From Phoronis australis (Eukaryota; Phoronida; Phoronidae), in assembly GCA_002633005.1 (NCBI GenBank), contig NMRA01000206.1, positions 597,203 to 661,202 of the forward strand: a stretch of 64,000 nucleotides of DNA. The letters are read 5' to 3'. A program made the position numbers and the translations under genes. This document shows, piece by piece, positions 1 to 12,581 of the stretch. The first letter of the stretch is position 1; each line of letters starts with the position of its first letter. The notes under the pieces were generated by a model. The model was not told where the DNA came from and did not search any database. It saw only the letters and a list, made by a program, of their open reading frames with translations.

Positions 1-108
1 TTGATCATTGCCACGAAGATTTTCGTGTCGTTGTGGACGTGTCAAAATGGCTTTGGCTGTGTTTCTTGAGGCCAAACACTGGTTTACTGGCCATTGAACC
101 TGAGGAGC

Positions 109-248
109 GTTCAGTAACGCTAGGACCTACCCTAGGACCTCGCTAAAATCTACCCAAAATCACGTGTTAGAATTTAAAATACACGGCAAAACCTCATTTG
201 ATCTCGCAAAGTCTCGCTTTTTAGCGAGGCCCTAGCCTTATTCGGAAC
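109..248 (+). repeat. MITE family A, copy 1
   Basis: Short non-autonomous element starting GTTCAGTAACGCTAGGACCT and ending in an imperfect inverted copy (...GAGGCCCTAGCCTTATTCGGAAC). The interior shares the core 'acacggcaa' and 'tctcgcaaagtctcgctttttagcgag' with copies at 3541, 15153 and 23639. No coding capacity and no clear target-site duplication. Family membership is seen directly; the transposase superfamily is unknown. Confidence 0.75.
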
Positions 249-1398
249 TCTACCCGAGTATGTAAGAGCTTCATAAGTGCTTGAAACGCTTAGTTCGGGA
301 GACATTTCATTGATTTCACTTCCTACACGTCTATGGTTGTAATTTCAACAATGAGCCATGTCATTGAGCTTTCCTGCGTCAGACGAAGAGCCTCTCGAGA
401 TACAATTAAGGTTGGATGACATTTACTTTCGATAACTCAATATTTGCTACCAAATTTTAGTGTAAATTTTGACATATCAGTGACAAAGAAAAAATAAACA
501 CACTAAAGTCAACAAGGCAGCCGCTGTCTTCTTATAAAACAGAGTAGAAATCCAGCGTTCAGAAACGTGACACCTGTTATTGACGCTTTCACGATAGCAG
601 TTTTTTCACCAGTTAATTATGCGAGCTAATTATTTTTTATACTAAAACTGCTTAACGATAGTTCGGACGTGGAAAATGGATTCAATGTTGTGATATTTCT
701 TCATTCGCGTAGCCGGAAGCTTGGTTAACATTTAAACAAAATCGTAATTGGTCTTCAACAACATTTAATTAATTGAATATTTTCAACTGTGTGCGCATTT
801 TTATTACCGGGCTAAAGTGGGAAAACTGCTATTTGGACGGTTGTCAAAAATCTTACAGCAGAACGTTGCTACATCGCAAAGTTAAGATTGCACGCTTAAT
901 TTTTTCAAAATTAGTTTAACAGATTTGGCCAAGAAAATGTAACACATTTTGACAGACTTTGTCGTCATGTATAATTTCAGAAAATATAAAGATGATTTAG
1001 TCCCATGAACGAAGTCCTTTTTCTGTTTTTTTCAAAAGGTTTGACAAACGTAATGGACTTGTAATGACATCAAAGGTCTTTTAAGCCGTGTTTCCCAAGG
1101 CAACTTCCAGAGTGCGCTGAAAAATATCAGCATCAAGTAAAAATTTATCTTGTACGACAATCCTTTACCAGTTGCTACCTTGTCGACTTTGAGTCAGGGT
1201 TCTTGTTTCCTAAATAAACATGTACGATTTTAACCCGATTTTTTACGACTTATAACAGGCCATGCTTAATATGCATGTAGAACTCGTGAACATTAATATC
1301 TCTCTGAAACGGGGCATTTTTAACATTCCTACCCTTAAACAGGATTGGAAGCCTGGACAGTGAAAGTGTAGAATCAAATGCCATCATATTACACTTAA
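249..1398. other. No gene recognised
   Basis: AT-rich sequence with no convincing open frame, splice structure or recognised repeat. Confidence 0.5.
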
Positions 1399-2940
1399 AT
1401 TGAACATCAAAGTGGTGGCATTTCTGATGTCAATAACTACAGGCCTATATCTGTGTTGCCTATTCTCTCTGAAGTTATTGAAAAACACGTGCACAGTTCA
1501 TTTCACAAGTATCTAAACGAACATGGTCTTATTACTGCAGCTCAGTCTGGTTTCAGAGAAAGTCATTCTTGCGAGACTGCTCTCTTAAACATTGTCAATA
1601 ACTGGGCAAAACAAATGCATAAAGGCCTTATGACTGGCATTTTATTAATTGATTTTAAGAAAACGTTTGATATAGTAGACCATGAGATTTTTAATAGTAA
1701 AGTGTCTCTTTATAATGTATTTGTGGAGGCACGTTCTTGGTTCATGTCTTATTTACTTAAGAGTGCCCAATTGGTATCCCTGGGTGGCAAACTTTTGAGT
1801 CCACTTGAAATAACACACGGAGTGCCCCAGGGATCTATATTGAGTCCTCTCCTATTTTTAATTTTTATAAATGATCTACCACTGTACATGAATGCTCGAA
1901 CTAATATGTATGCGGATGATTCCACTCTTCATTATACCAGTAACTGTATTGGGGATATTTAGCATACTCTGCAGAATGACTTAAACAGTGTTGAAGAGTG
2001 GTGCAACGACAATAAAATGATAATTGATATAAAGAAAACCAAATATATATGTCTTGCTTCAAAGCAAAGAAGGGCTAGAAACCAAATACAACTTAATTTT
2101 TTATGTCCGGTGAGAGACTTGTAGAAGTCACTAGTGAGAAATTATTAGGAGTTAAAATTGATAATAGTTTATCTTGGGAATCCCACGTCTCTTATATAAT
2201 GGGTAAAATTAGACAAAGATTGGGATTATTGAAGCGAATTAAGCAATTTTTACCAATCGAAGGTAGAATTAAATTTTTCAGTGCATGTATTATGCCACAT
2301 TTAACTTACTGCGGCTCTGTATGGTCGGGTTGTTGCACTACTATTATGAATAAACTTGTCAAAATTCAGAAGCAGGCTGTAAGAATTATTCTTGGTAACT
2401 ATGAGGCACCATCTGTGACGTTGTTTGCAAATATTCGGTGGATGCCAATTAATATGTATTATGTTTTCCGCAGACTGTGCATGACTTTTAAATGTTTCCA
2501 TGAGGATGTTCCCCAGTATTTAGCTAATGAACTATCTCTAGTACGTAATAAACATTCGAGACATACCCGAAACTCAAATGCTGGCAATTTAGTTGTACCA
2601 AACTACAAAACATCCAAGTAGAGGAGTACTTTCTTTGTAGATGGAGTGATTGCCTGGAATGGTTTACCATTGGCTATTAAATCAGTTACTGTTAAACGTG
2701 CATTAAGAAGTAACTTAATAACTTATTTATTATCTAATTAACTGTATATCTGCATGCATGTCAAAAATTGTATATATTAATTATTTTATTTATTTAATTT
2801 TTCATTCATCTGTACATATCTTTGTTCATCTTATTTATTGATTTATTTTATTTATCTATTTATTGTAATTTCGAGGACCATGTGGTAGATAAGTTTTACA
2901 CTTAACATGTTTTTTATCCTCTATAAATAAAGTTATTATA
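1399..2940 (+). mobile_element. 5'-truncated non-LTR retrotransposon (LINE)
   Basis: A LINE fragment that begins inside the reverse transcriptase domain, so the endonuclease is lost. It runs through the RT C-terminal region to a short AT-rich 3' UTR ending near 'ctataaataaagttattata'. 5' truncation is typical of target-primed reverse transcription. The RT motifs resemble the CR1/L2/Jockey-like LINEs abundant in cnidarians; the exact clade is inference. Confidence 0.85.
1411..2741 (+). pseudogene. LINE reverse transcriptase, broken
   Basis: The frame opens with DVNNYRPISVLP (fingers motif), then QSGFRESHSCETALL, catalytic motif A in LIDFKKTFD, motif B in GVPQGSILSPLLF and catalytic YADD at 1909-1920. 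Homologous coding continues past an in-frame TAG at 1960 to about 2100, where a frameshift moves it to the frame starting at 2103 (KLLGVKIDNSLSWESHV, a typical RT thumb segment). A further stop at about 2619 precedes the final segment WNGLPLAIKSVTVKRALRSN. With two stops and a frameshift, this copy cannot make an intact enzyme. The catalytic aspartates are still present. Confidence 0.88.
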
Positions 2941-3540
2941 AACCTGCACAGATCGAAACTGCTATCACGTGAACATATTTACCTGCTGAAATAATATTAC
3001 GATTGTAACTGCACAGAAATCAAGCCCTTCTAAAGGACTTATTCACTGGAAGATTCGACTTTTTGGTGTTTTCTTGTCACTCCGCCATTATATTTTTTAC
3101 CTAGTGGTAAACTCGAGAACTAAAGCATATACTTGGCTGATTGGCTGACATCCGGATCACTACATGACGTCATTACGTCAAAAACTAAAATTACAAGATG
3201 ACGATTTGATTGTTGTTTGTAGAGGAAAGTAAAAGAAGCGAAACATAACACCGTTTTCACGGGAATTTGGTCTGGTTAGAACTCCCCGTCCAAGCCCAAA
3301 GTGAATGAAGAAATAATTGTCGCCCTGGGTGCATTGTGGGAAATTTCCGGTATAGATACGTAAACCAGAAGCCCGTTTCACGAAGCTTTCTTGTTGTAAA
3401 TAAATCACCATTTGTCGGATTTCCATGACTAATATCATCCTTGAGACCATAACTATTTCACAAACCGACTCGCTTAGTTTTGTGAATTTACAACAGGTGG
3501 CGAAGTCGTACTTTGTATGCTCACCTACATCAAAATCAGT

Positions 3541-3656
3541 GTTCACTAACGCTAGGACCCCGTTAAGATCTAGCCAAAATCGCGTAATCACATTTAAGAT
3601 ACACGGCAATATCTCGCGAATTCCCGCTTCTTATCAAGATCCTAGCGTTACTGAAC
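3541..3656 (+). repeat. MITE family A, copy 2
   Basis: Starts GTTCACTAACGCTAGGACC and ends GATCCTAGCGTTACTGAAC, giving terminal inverted repeats of about 19 bp. The interior has 'agatacacggcaatatctcgcg', shared with the other copies. No coding capacity. Confidence 0.78.
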
Positions 3657-6027
3657 TCTCCCCCAACTTACTTTCCAAAGTTAAGCCCGAAAACAAAAAC
3701 AGACGTTGTGTTTATGAAAAGATTTTTTCCGAGTTTGTGTTTTCGTTCTTAACTCAGCACATTCTTGGTCTTAAATCTTTTAAGAGCCACAGTAGCTAGT
3801 GACGTCTTTGCTGAGGCGGATCGCCCTGAAACTCAGATCGCTGTTTTTTATCAATTACGAAGGCCCTACAATCTAAAGCAAGTGAAACCGATTTGGATAA
3901 TTTATTGTGTAGCTAACATAACATTTTGAAGGGAGGACATAATTGGCTCAAAGCTAACACGTGACATACCATCGTTCCACATATTTAGCGGCAGAATGAC
4001 GGTTAGTAATGGCATTGTTTTCACACCAGTTACGAGATTTTAATGAGGCGGTCATTATTGATTGTATATAGGTTGCCCATGTCAATGTTAAGACGTATGT
4101 GCAGTACTGCCGGTACACAGGTCAGTTATAGTGCAACACGACGCGGCACCTCCTACCGTCCGGCAATTATCTTGGGGCCCACGGTCTCGCGCACTCGTTC
4201 CCGCGTCTCAATTAATAACGATTTACAAGCATGAATTTAGCGCAGTCTTTATTATCTGATACCCTGTTCGGAACGATACATAAATGAACGCACCATAAAT
4301 TCCTTGACCTCAGTTAGGTACACGAACTCGAGCGGACTGTGATATTCAGGCGAGATCTTTACGTTGTTCAAGGCTCGTTTTGGCATTGGAATGTCGACCA
4401 TGTATTAATTTTAAGAATGGTCTTATCCCGGAAAATAAACGTCAAATAATGTATTGATCTTTACATTTATTGGGAATTAGTGTTGACAAAGAATTATGGA
4501 CCATACAGCTAAGACTCTTGTTTTTGCAGGCATGTCTATGGCCGTGCCGTCCATATGCTCCTATCCAAAAGTCATAGATCGGCAACATTACGTTGAACAA
4601 AAACGGAGTTGAGCGGAGCAGTGTTATTAAATACAAGAGAGCAATTTGATCGTTCACTGTTCAGAAACAATGAGATTTTAGTGCATCGACACCTCATTGA
4701 GAATGAGTTTGCAGTTCTTTCAATGGCTTAAACGCTTCAATATAACAAGATATTTCACAAATAATTTAATCGTCAGATTATCTTTCCACAATGCGTGAGC
4801 AGGCAACCTCGTCACACAAATTTATCTATTTACAACGAAGCAGACAAATGTCGTCTTTGTATAAACACTTTGAAATAGCACTTCGGCGTCTTCTCATAAC
4901 TCGTAAGTACAGTCTTGAGATTGGAAGTTGATGTATTACGTAGCGAAGCTCGTGTACTGTCTGCTTGCCAACGCGTCCCTAAGGAACCAGGTGGTCAACG
5001 TACAGTGGCCAGTTGACGCGATCATCCTCTGAAATGGTGAAAGTCATACTCTAAAAACTTAGTATCAAGTACGCATAGAAGTTAGTAAACATATATTGAG
5101 CGCTTCTTCAGCGGATCCAAACAGAGGAATTTTAGTAAAAGTAATAAAAATAAGAATACAGCGGTTTATTAAACCAAAATAATACCTACGAGACCCGGTG
5201 CGATGGCAGTCTTGTGTTAACATGCTTTATTTCACAACTCGACCGCGTTCCAACATTAAATCAACATTCATCATATTGTGAAACGATGTTCCATTGAGCA
5301 CCCAATATATCTTTCACTTAACCACGAAATTGATGCATCGTACGATTGGCCTAGAACTATACCACGCCACGATGCCGATTGCATTCCTATCAAGAGCGAG
5401 AGGACGAGAGAGGCGTGGATAGAGGGAGAGAGACGCTATATTCCGATTATATTGGAGGAAATTGTTTGCTCGCCACTACTAAAACGTATTCAAGTCAGGC
5501 CCCGTAAGACTTAATGAGAACACAGGTATCCCAAAACGTTCTGCTCAGTTATGGGCACGCATCAGGTTTCTTCGGACCGCTTCTGTTCAGTGATGGGCAC
5601 ACACTAATCATGATTCTCCGGGCAGCATATGTTTTGGTGGCTGGCTGGACGGGGAGAGCTTCCACGCAACAAAATCTGGAATTTGAATCAATGCCATTGT
5701 CCTGGATTCTAGGGAAAACAGATCTCGATCGTGTGATAAATTGCTGGCTTTTTTAAACAAAAAGCGACGCCAAGACTGCGTTCCGTAGAACTAAGAGACA
5801 CGCGAGAAAAGCAAGCGCGACACTGTGCTGTCTCTCGAAGTCTTGCGTGACCATGGCTTTTAAAAGTTGATTGGTAAAGCTGAGAATTCTCCCGGTTGGT
5901 TTTTTGTAGAACGAGGTCGAAATAGTTCTTAACTTACGGTGACTACCCAAGTCCTTCTTAGCGTTTGGAAGACAGACTTAGTACGAATAGAGAGCACAGT
6001 TACCGTACCCCGCAATTCTGACATACG
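3657..6027. other. No gene recognised
   Basis: Non-coding, AT-rich. Open frames are short and lack splice or domain support. Confidence 0.45.
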
Positions 6028-6387
6028 TGGGTACCGTAGAATCTTACGCACGAGCCACCTACCAACCTATGAATTATGCATACGAGCCCATTTATCAAGC
6101 ATACGAACCCAAAATTCACGCACACGGACAAAACTCATGCGCACGAACCACACAAATCATAACATAAACATCTTATCACAGGCACAAACAGATGTTTCGT
6201 GCGTATGATTCGGTATGATTTGTGTTCGTATGTGTGATTTTTCGTGGTTCTTGCGCATGGTTTTTGTCCGTATTCGTGATTTTTGGGGTTCGTATGCTTG
6301 ATTCATAGGTTCGTATGCATGATTCATAGGTTGGTAGGTGGCTCGTGTGAAATATGCGATGCTCGTGCGTATGATTGTATGGTACGC
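6028..6387. mobile_element. MULE-like foldback element
   Basis: A large imperfect palindrome. The left arm (...TACGCACGAGCCACCTACC...) and right arm (...GGTAGGTGGCTCGTGTG...) pair over roughly 150 nt, with an internal duplication of 'cgtatgcatgattcataggt'. The termini are TGGGTACCGTAGAATC and the inverse of GCGTACCATACAATC. The 10-bp string CTGACATACG lies directly on both sides (6018-6027 and 6388-6397), as expected for a target-site duplication. Long inverted arms with a 9-10 bp duplication are typical of Mutator-like elements; that class is inference. No transposase is present. Confidence 0.7.
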
Positions 6388-6397
6388 CTGACATACG

Positions 6398-9300
6398 ACA
6401 GCGTGGACACTAGGTATGACTTAAGTGCGACTCACACTCTTGATGACAACACGCAATTCAGGTATTAGTTGACTGACCAATCAAAGTCGGTCTTGGTTAT
6501 TATTCATGACGTCTCGCAAACTGAGATTATCTAATCTTTGCTTACAGATGCCGTTTCATCAGAACTCAAGAGGGTTCCCATGTGTACCGTACAATCTCCT
6601 CCGTATTTTGAAAGTTGGTGACCACTGACTTGTTTTTCAGTTCCGTGGAAACTTCGGCTTCAATTCAAAGAGCCCAAACAGAGAATTTTAATGACAATGA
6701 ATACCCAATCACTGTGGGCGACATGCTAACAACGCAAATGACATTAAGATTTGTGTAGTACATAAATGTCAGGTCTAAAGTGTCGCGTAAATGAACGCAG
6801 TTGTTCATTAACATTTAGAAAAGAACGTTTTTGATTCATACGCCGATCATAATACAGTTTTTCACGTTACTATTTCGAAAATACTTTCTTTACGACATTT
6901 CCTCTCATCAGTCCAGGAATTGGGACATGATGCAAACAGTTAAGCCAGTCAAGGGCAGTAAATGAACTAGATGCAAATCAGGTGGAATAGTATATCCCAG
7001 TGTTCCATAATTTAAACACTTTGACGACTTCCATACATGTAACCAGATACCACAAAGAGGGAGACAAATCTCCTGAAGAAGTCACTTTGGATGGCCAGTG
7101 GCGGACATTGTTGTTTCACGGACCGTAGTGTCACCTAGCGGGCATGTGGTCCGAAGAAAGCAAATAGGGTAGACACTCTTCCGTACTTCCTCGGAGGACA
7201 CAGCCGCTAGATGACGCTACGGCACATGAAACAATAATGGCGGCGGTCATTAGTCGTCTTTGATGTACCTGGTAATAGGCCAAAGCAACTCGGATCCAGT
7301 TGCTGTCAATGTTTTTTTTTGAGTATTGATGCAGTAATGTGGCATTTCTTTCTAGCTGTCATTTAAAAAACATCGGCGCCTGTTTTTTGACATAGAAGTC
7401 TAGTGCCTAGTGATGCGCAACATCAAAACTGATGCGGGTGGAGACCTGAACCAAATCAGTTTTTGTGCCACTTGTAACTCTAAACCCCACGGTGGTAACG
7501 TGATGAACATTGCCGCTGTGTACAAGTACTGGGTGTTTCACCAGCTGGAGCAATTTCATGCAACCAACTTCAATTAATTTGTAAACGACAAGCATCCACA
7601 ATGGAGAAGAAAAACGAATGGTTATTGTGTTTTTTGAGTGACGTTAAAGACTAGTTTGAAAACTGCCTTGAAACAATGGGTAGGTGGTAAGTTACGTCAT
7701 TAAAAGGGTTATACAACACTGGCAAATGCAGCTCTGAACACTAGCTTTAGAGGATTCCCGTTAAAAATGTCACTGGTCGTTGAACATAGATATTAGAATG
7801 GGCCGGCATAGGAGGATCACGACAAAACTCAGTCTTAAGATAAATAATTGCTTATTGAATACTGCAGAGCTCCGGAAATGGTTCAAATATTGTGTGCACT
7901 GTGAAATTTGTATCCTTCACAGTAAAGTTGCACCGTCGACGTAAACACGCGTCGAAATTTGAACTCTGTACAGTCGCACTGACAAGTTTGACTCTCCATT
8001 AGTGCTCAGCCGTCACATCCGGTATCTAAGCTTATAAAATAGTATTCAACCAGGCGATTTTGATATAGGAAAATCTTATCAATGAGGAACAAGCCGTCGA
8101 AGCCTTGTCGTTAAAACCGAATTGCAGCGGATGATTCGGTCACTGAGGAGAGTTTCAAGTGTTCAAAGTACAACCAATAATACAGCACGACAGAGGCTTC
8201 ACGACTAGACGAAATCAGAATTATAAAATGACTCATTTATAGTTGTCCTGGCTGTCATGTTTTGATATTGTGATTGCCTGTCACTGCAAAACCTCTTCAA
8301 TTTAAAACAAATACCTAATTAGATCCCGTCAAATAAGCCAATTTTACGAAAGCGTTTCCAGATATTGTAATGTTCTCTTCAAATAACATATAAAAGTAAG
8401 GTCAATGACATCACGCCACTTCTTTTGCGTAAGCCAATTCGTGGAATAAAGACAAATATTTCTTTTACATACACGCACACATCATACAGTACATGCCGCA
8501 ACCTTGGGAAAGGAAAAATGAAACCATAACAATGACCAATTCTGAAGTGTTCGAATATGGGCGTACATTAGAATCATTGGACAAAGAACTTGGGGAAAAT
8601 AGCAAATAAATCGGATGTGACGTCACAGGCATATCAAGCTGGGCATGCGCAACTCAGCAGGTGACGGGCAGGAATGGCGTAGGGAGATCGTAAGTTAATC
8701 GATTTACCCTCGCTTGCCGTCGTCGGCTAGTCAGCCTGTGGTATGGTGTACGGCATATTGTACAATGATCTTATGAGCATAGTCGTGGCACTACCTCGTG
8801 TATTATGGCGCTTGGGCTTTCGCGAGTTGTGGGCTGTTGTACTCCAGTTGAGCTTGCGTTGTATAAACTCCTGAAACAAGCAATGGGGTACGCTTATGTT
8901 AGTCGTGGGTAGACTGCGCACACCGCCACCACACGGCATCGAAGGAAACTTGGGTTACGAAGATAACATGCTAAGGCCAGTATTCAACAGCGAGTAGTGC
9001 AGTTATCGCAAGGATCCTTAAACGTAATCAAACAAAAATTAAGTCATGTTTTAATCCATTACCATATTGCCGATATAATTGGATTACATTTTTGTAGCAA
9101 AATATGTAACCCTGGTCAACCCCAAATATTTGCAGGGAGTTTGAAATTAAAACTCCCTTACGAATTTTCTTAATAGGCAATGTGACTCGTACATCAGGTA
9201 AATAAATGTACGGCTGTCTAGAAATAGAACCAGCTCCATCTTAAGGGCACACTTGTGAATTATTTCAGCACAGTAATGCCATCATGTCACACGAGATGTA

Positions 9301-10900
9301 ATGATTATACAGTAACAGTTCGTAGAACCGGTTTTGGAGAAGATCACGGACCGAGACGATGACATCATTTGAATTGAAATCATCGGCAAATTGATTTTAT
9401 GCTTTTTGTAGTGAAATTGCAGCGCAAAAGGAATTGTGCAGACCGCAACTTGTATACGCAAGTCAGGTAACGAGTGAAGCAATGAGAAGCCAAGTTAGAT
9501 GCGCTCATCAAACACTTCGAGTGAAACGGAGAGGTATCATTTCTCAATGCAACGGAAAAAGATAACTGAAATTAAATTCACAATAAATTCAGTTTAGATT
9601 ATAACCCGTGGAAACTATTCCATGGTCACGCTTCTAAAGTCCAGCTTCGATCCCCTCAACCCCAGGCCCGAACCAGCAAATATCCGCACCTGGGTTTGGC
9701 GTTTACTTATCCAGGACTGGGGTTTGGGGTATCATAGCAGAATTTGAAGGCGCGGTCAAGAAAACGTTCCCGTTCCCTGAATTCGAGCACTGTGTTGTCT
9801 TCCGTACGTGAAGGTCTCGAAAACTGCTTTACCTGAACAGTTGACGTCACATGCTGTGATCTGTAAGTTCAGTTTTGGGAAAAATGAATTCCTTGAATAA
9901 CTACAAGTTGACTACAGACGTAAAACAATAACTGATCTCTTTTCGGTATATAATGTAACCAAATAACCATAATTGGCAATATTTCTTGTCAAAAACTCTG
10001 AAGTGGTTTTCATGCCACCTTAGCAGAGCTTTTTATGACGTCATTGTTTCGTTTGAGAAATTGGGTGCATTACAAACATAATAACTTACTAGATATTCAG
10101 CATCTTTTCGTTTCATAATACGTCGTCGCTTGCACGCCTGTGACAAAATGAACAAATCGTACTGTATAAATGAAACAGCGATAAAACACGTGACACTACT
10201 TTCGCTTGAACCAATATTCCAGCGTTTGTAACTTCATATGTAATTTGCATGATTTCATCGAATGAGAAGTTTCGAAAATGTTAAAAACTGACCTTCCTTA
10301 ACATTTGGATTTCAAAGATTACAGCTGCGTTTCGCCGTGTTTAGCTGGCAAAAACGAAAATCGAATAAGAATTTTTAATATCATTTTAATCGGTCTCACG
10401 ACATGATTCTGTTTCCATTATCAAGATGAAGAACAGCAACAACAACAAAAAAACACTAGCGATTCAAGAAAACGCTTCCAACTTCATTGGAGTTCGCCAA
10501 CACTGATATTGCAAATTCGAAAGTGGGCCCTGCGCATTGCCTGCGCGTAGGGTTGCAGGCCTATTAGGCAACAAATCCAGATTGGATAAGTATGCTAATG
10601 TTTTATACCACAACTCGCTTCAGTTAATGAAGAAGTCAGTATTTATAGTTAAACGGGCAAAATGCAGCTTAAAAATGCAGTTCACCGTTAGTTGTGATTG
10701 AAAATGCCAATGGCAACACACTAGTTTAAGCGGTCAACACCATGAAGTATTATATAACTAAAAATTAATGGATTGCCTGATTAGAATAATTACTCCAACT
10801 TATCTTATGATTTAACATGTCCAATTATCTACGTAATCTCAGTCAAATCCTTGACGCCAATTAAGATGACGTCGGCTGATCTCCGTAGGCGTAAGAAGCT
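6398..10900. other. No gene recognised
   Basis: No exon or recognised family found. A C-rich stretch at about 9635-9760 ('ccccaggcccgaaccagcaaa') resembles 46350-46420 and may be a dispersed repeat. Confidence 0.4.
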
Positions 10901-11011
10901 TAAGTGGGATCACGTGGTTCGCTTGTCATATACAGCGAAATCTCGTAATCTTGCGTTTCCGCGAGATTCTCGCGTCCATGGAACGCGCAATTTCTTTCCG
11001 CATTGACAAAA

Positions 11012-11134
11012 ATGGCAGCTAATAGCCAAATTTTGAAATACACAGCTCATCTCTGCGATCTGTTTCGTAGATCAAGTTTCTTGCGAGAAAAGCATGTTTT
11101 ACCAAGATATCGCCATTCATTACAAGCGAGGCAG
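11012..11134 (+). CDS. Possible first coding exon, unrecognised protein
   Basis: An ATG in strong context (aaaATGGCAGC) opens a frame MAANSQILKYTAHLCDL..., rich in Arg and Leu. A possible phase-0 donor (GGCAG/gtgatc) follows after 41 codons; the frame otherwise runs on to 11272. Upstream is a CpG-rich inverted motif CGCGAGA-t-TCTCGCG (about 10958-10975), of the kind found in some TATA-less promoters. The surrounding sequence partly resembles 44405-44475, so this could instead be a repeat. No domain was recognised and no partner exon found. Weak call. Confidence 0.22.
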
Positions 11135-11272
11135 GTGATCACTTTAGCTATATTGGAGAGTGTCTTTCACGATCGTCGGTATTTACCCACAATGCTATGC
11201 AACTGGCAAGAACTTTTCACACCGCACGTTGTTCACTCCTACTGTATCATTTACATGAAAACATGTTCGTGA

Positions 11273-12377
11273 TTCTACACTTTAATGCGATCAACGTGTT
11301 TGTTGCTGACAAACTTGATAAGCTGAGTATGGTGCGATATGTCGGATTTGTCGTTTTTCATTTGTGTGGCTCAACTCTGACGTGTGTTAGCTGCTCGGCA
11401 TTTCAAAAACTAAGTCAATCCTAGAATGAGTATGAAAAATGCATCCGTGACGTAATTATAGGATGTATGAAGATTCACGTCACTCACAGACAAATGGGAA
11501 ACTAATCAGAAAAGGCAGTCTATTTCGTCAAAGATGACTTATGAAGACATATACCCGGACTTTTTAGCGTACGAGCTCATAGCACTAGCTTGCACTGAAA
11601 AGCGCATTCCACCAACTCTCCGCTTTTGCCGTCACCAAATGACTATGACTTTAAGTAAGATTTACTAAAGAGAAAGGTGCAAGTATATCTGAACAACGGT
11701 ACACTGTATAATCAATAACACCACCAGACGTCTTTCGATATAAATGTCCAAGACCGAATCTCAAAGACACCGTTACAGTTTTTAAAAGGATATCCAACAG
11801 GGTTTTGGCATATTAACAGATATTAAAAATGACGTTCCTATCTCGTTCTCTGAAACAAAATGATGCTCTGTAATCCTCGACAACCATCAGATATTACTAG
11901 CAAAACTTGAAAATTCCTTAGAAAGTTAGCGAGTTACATGGCAAGTGTAAGGAACGACTTCCCACCAAGTACCGTAATATCTCATCTGTGACAAAGAAAG
12001 GTGTGTTTTTTCGGTTGAACCCTAATCGCACAAGTAGGACGTCAGTGGTGCATTATTGGGTGACTGAACGATGATCACCAAAACAGAGTTTAGTATCCTT
12101 TTAAGCTATCACTTCTTTTACGTTGTTTGCGACTTGTTCTTTTTCATATTATCAAAACAGTTCTATTTTTGATATCTCTTCATGCAAAAGTGGAGGTTTC
12201 GTGTGAATTCGATCAGCCATTTGTGAGCTACAATGCACCAAATCTAGAGATTTTTAAGTTCCTATACGTCCTTAAGTCACCTGTCATGAAATGAACCTCT
12301 GGAGAGCCAAGAACTTGCACTTCAGATTTGTCATTGAAGCTTTGTGAAAATCTACGCCTTGGTATACACTGACAATT
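11273..12377. other. 3' flank of the pLGIC gene; last exon not resolved
   Basis: The terminal codons of the minus-strand channel gene should lie here if the donor at 12407 is used. One candidate is a minus-strand acceptor (cgcttttcag) followed by six codons including the stop at 11594-11577, encoding CKLVL. Too short to confirm. Confidence 0.3.
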
Positions 12378-12407
12378 TTACTTTATCAAACTCATTACGC
12401 TACTCAC

Positions 12408-12581
12408 GTCAAAATACAACCACAGAATGAACACCACGTGACAAGCGACGTAGATACCAACAAACGTGCACAGAACGATTCTTTCAATGCGGTACATATC
12501 GCCGGGATCGAGGATTGCGACGACTGCGTGCCAAATACATACCACACACAGTTCGATGAGAGACATGAGTACGTACTTGTC
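12408..12581 (-). CDS. pLGIC exon 7 (M3, short loop, M4)
   Basis: 58 codons between acceptor cttttgcag and donor GAC/gtgagt. DKYVLMSLIELCVVCIWHAV is M3; the loop is LDPGDMYRIER; IVLCTFVGIYVACHVVFILW is M4. Putting both helices in one exon with almost no intracellular loop resembles bacterial channels more than animal Cys-loop receptors. Confidence 0.9.

Noticed and set aside
11577-11594. Last exon of the pLGIC (CKLVL and stop)
   Set aside because: The acceptor is plausible, but six codons are too few to judge without transcripts.
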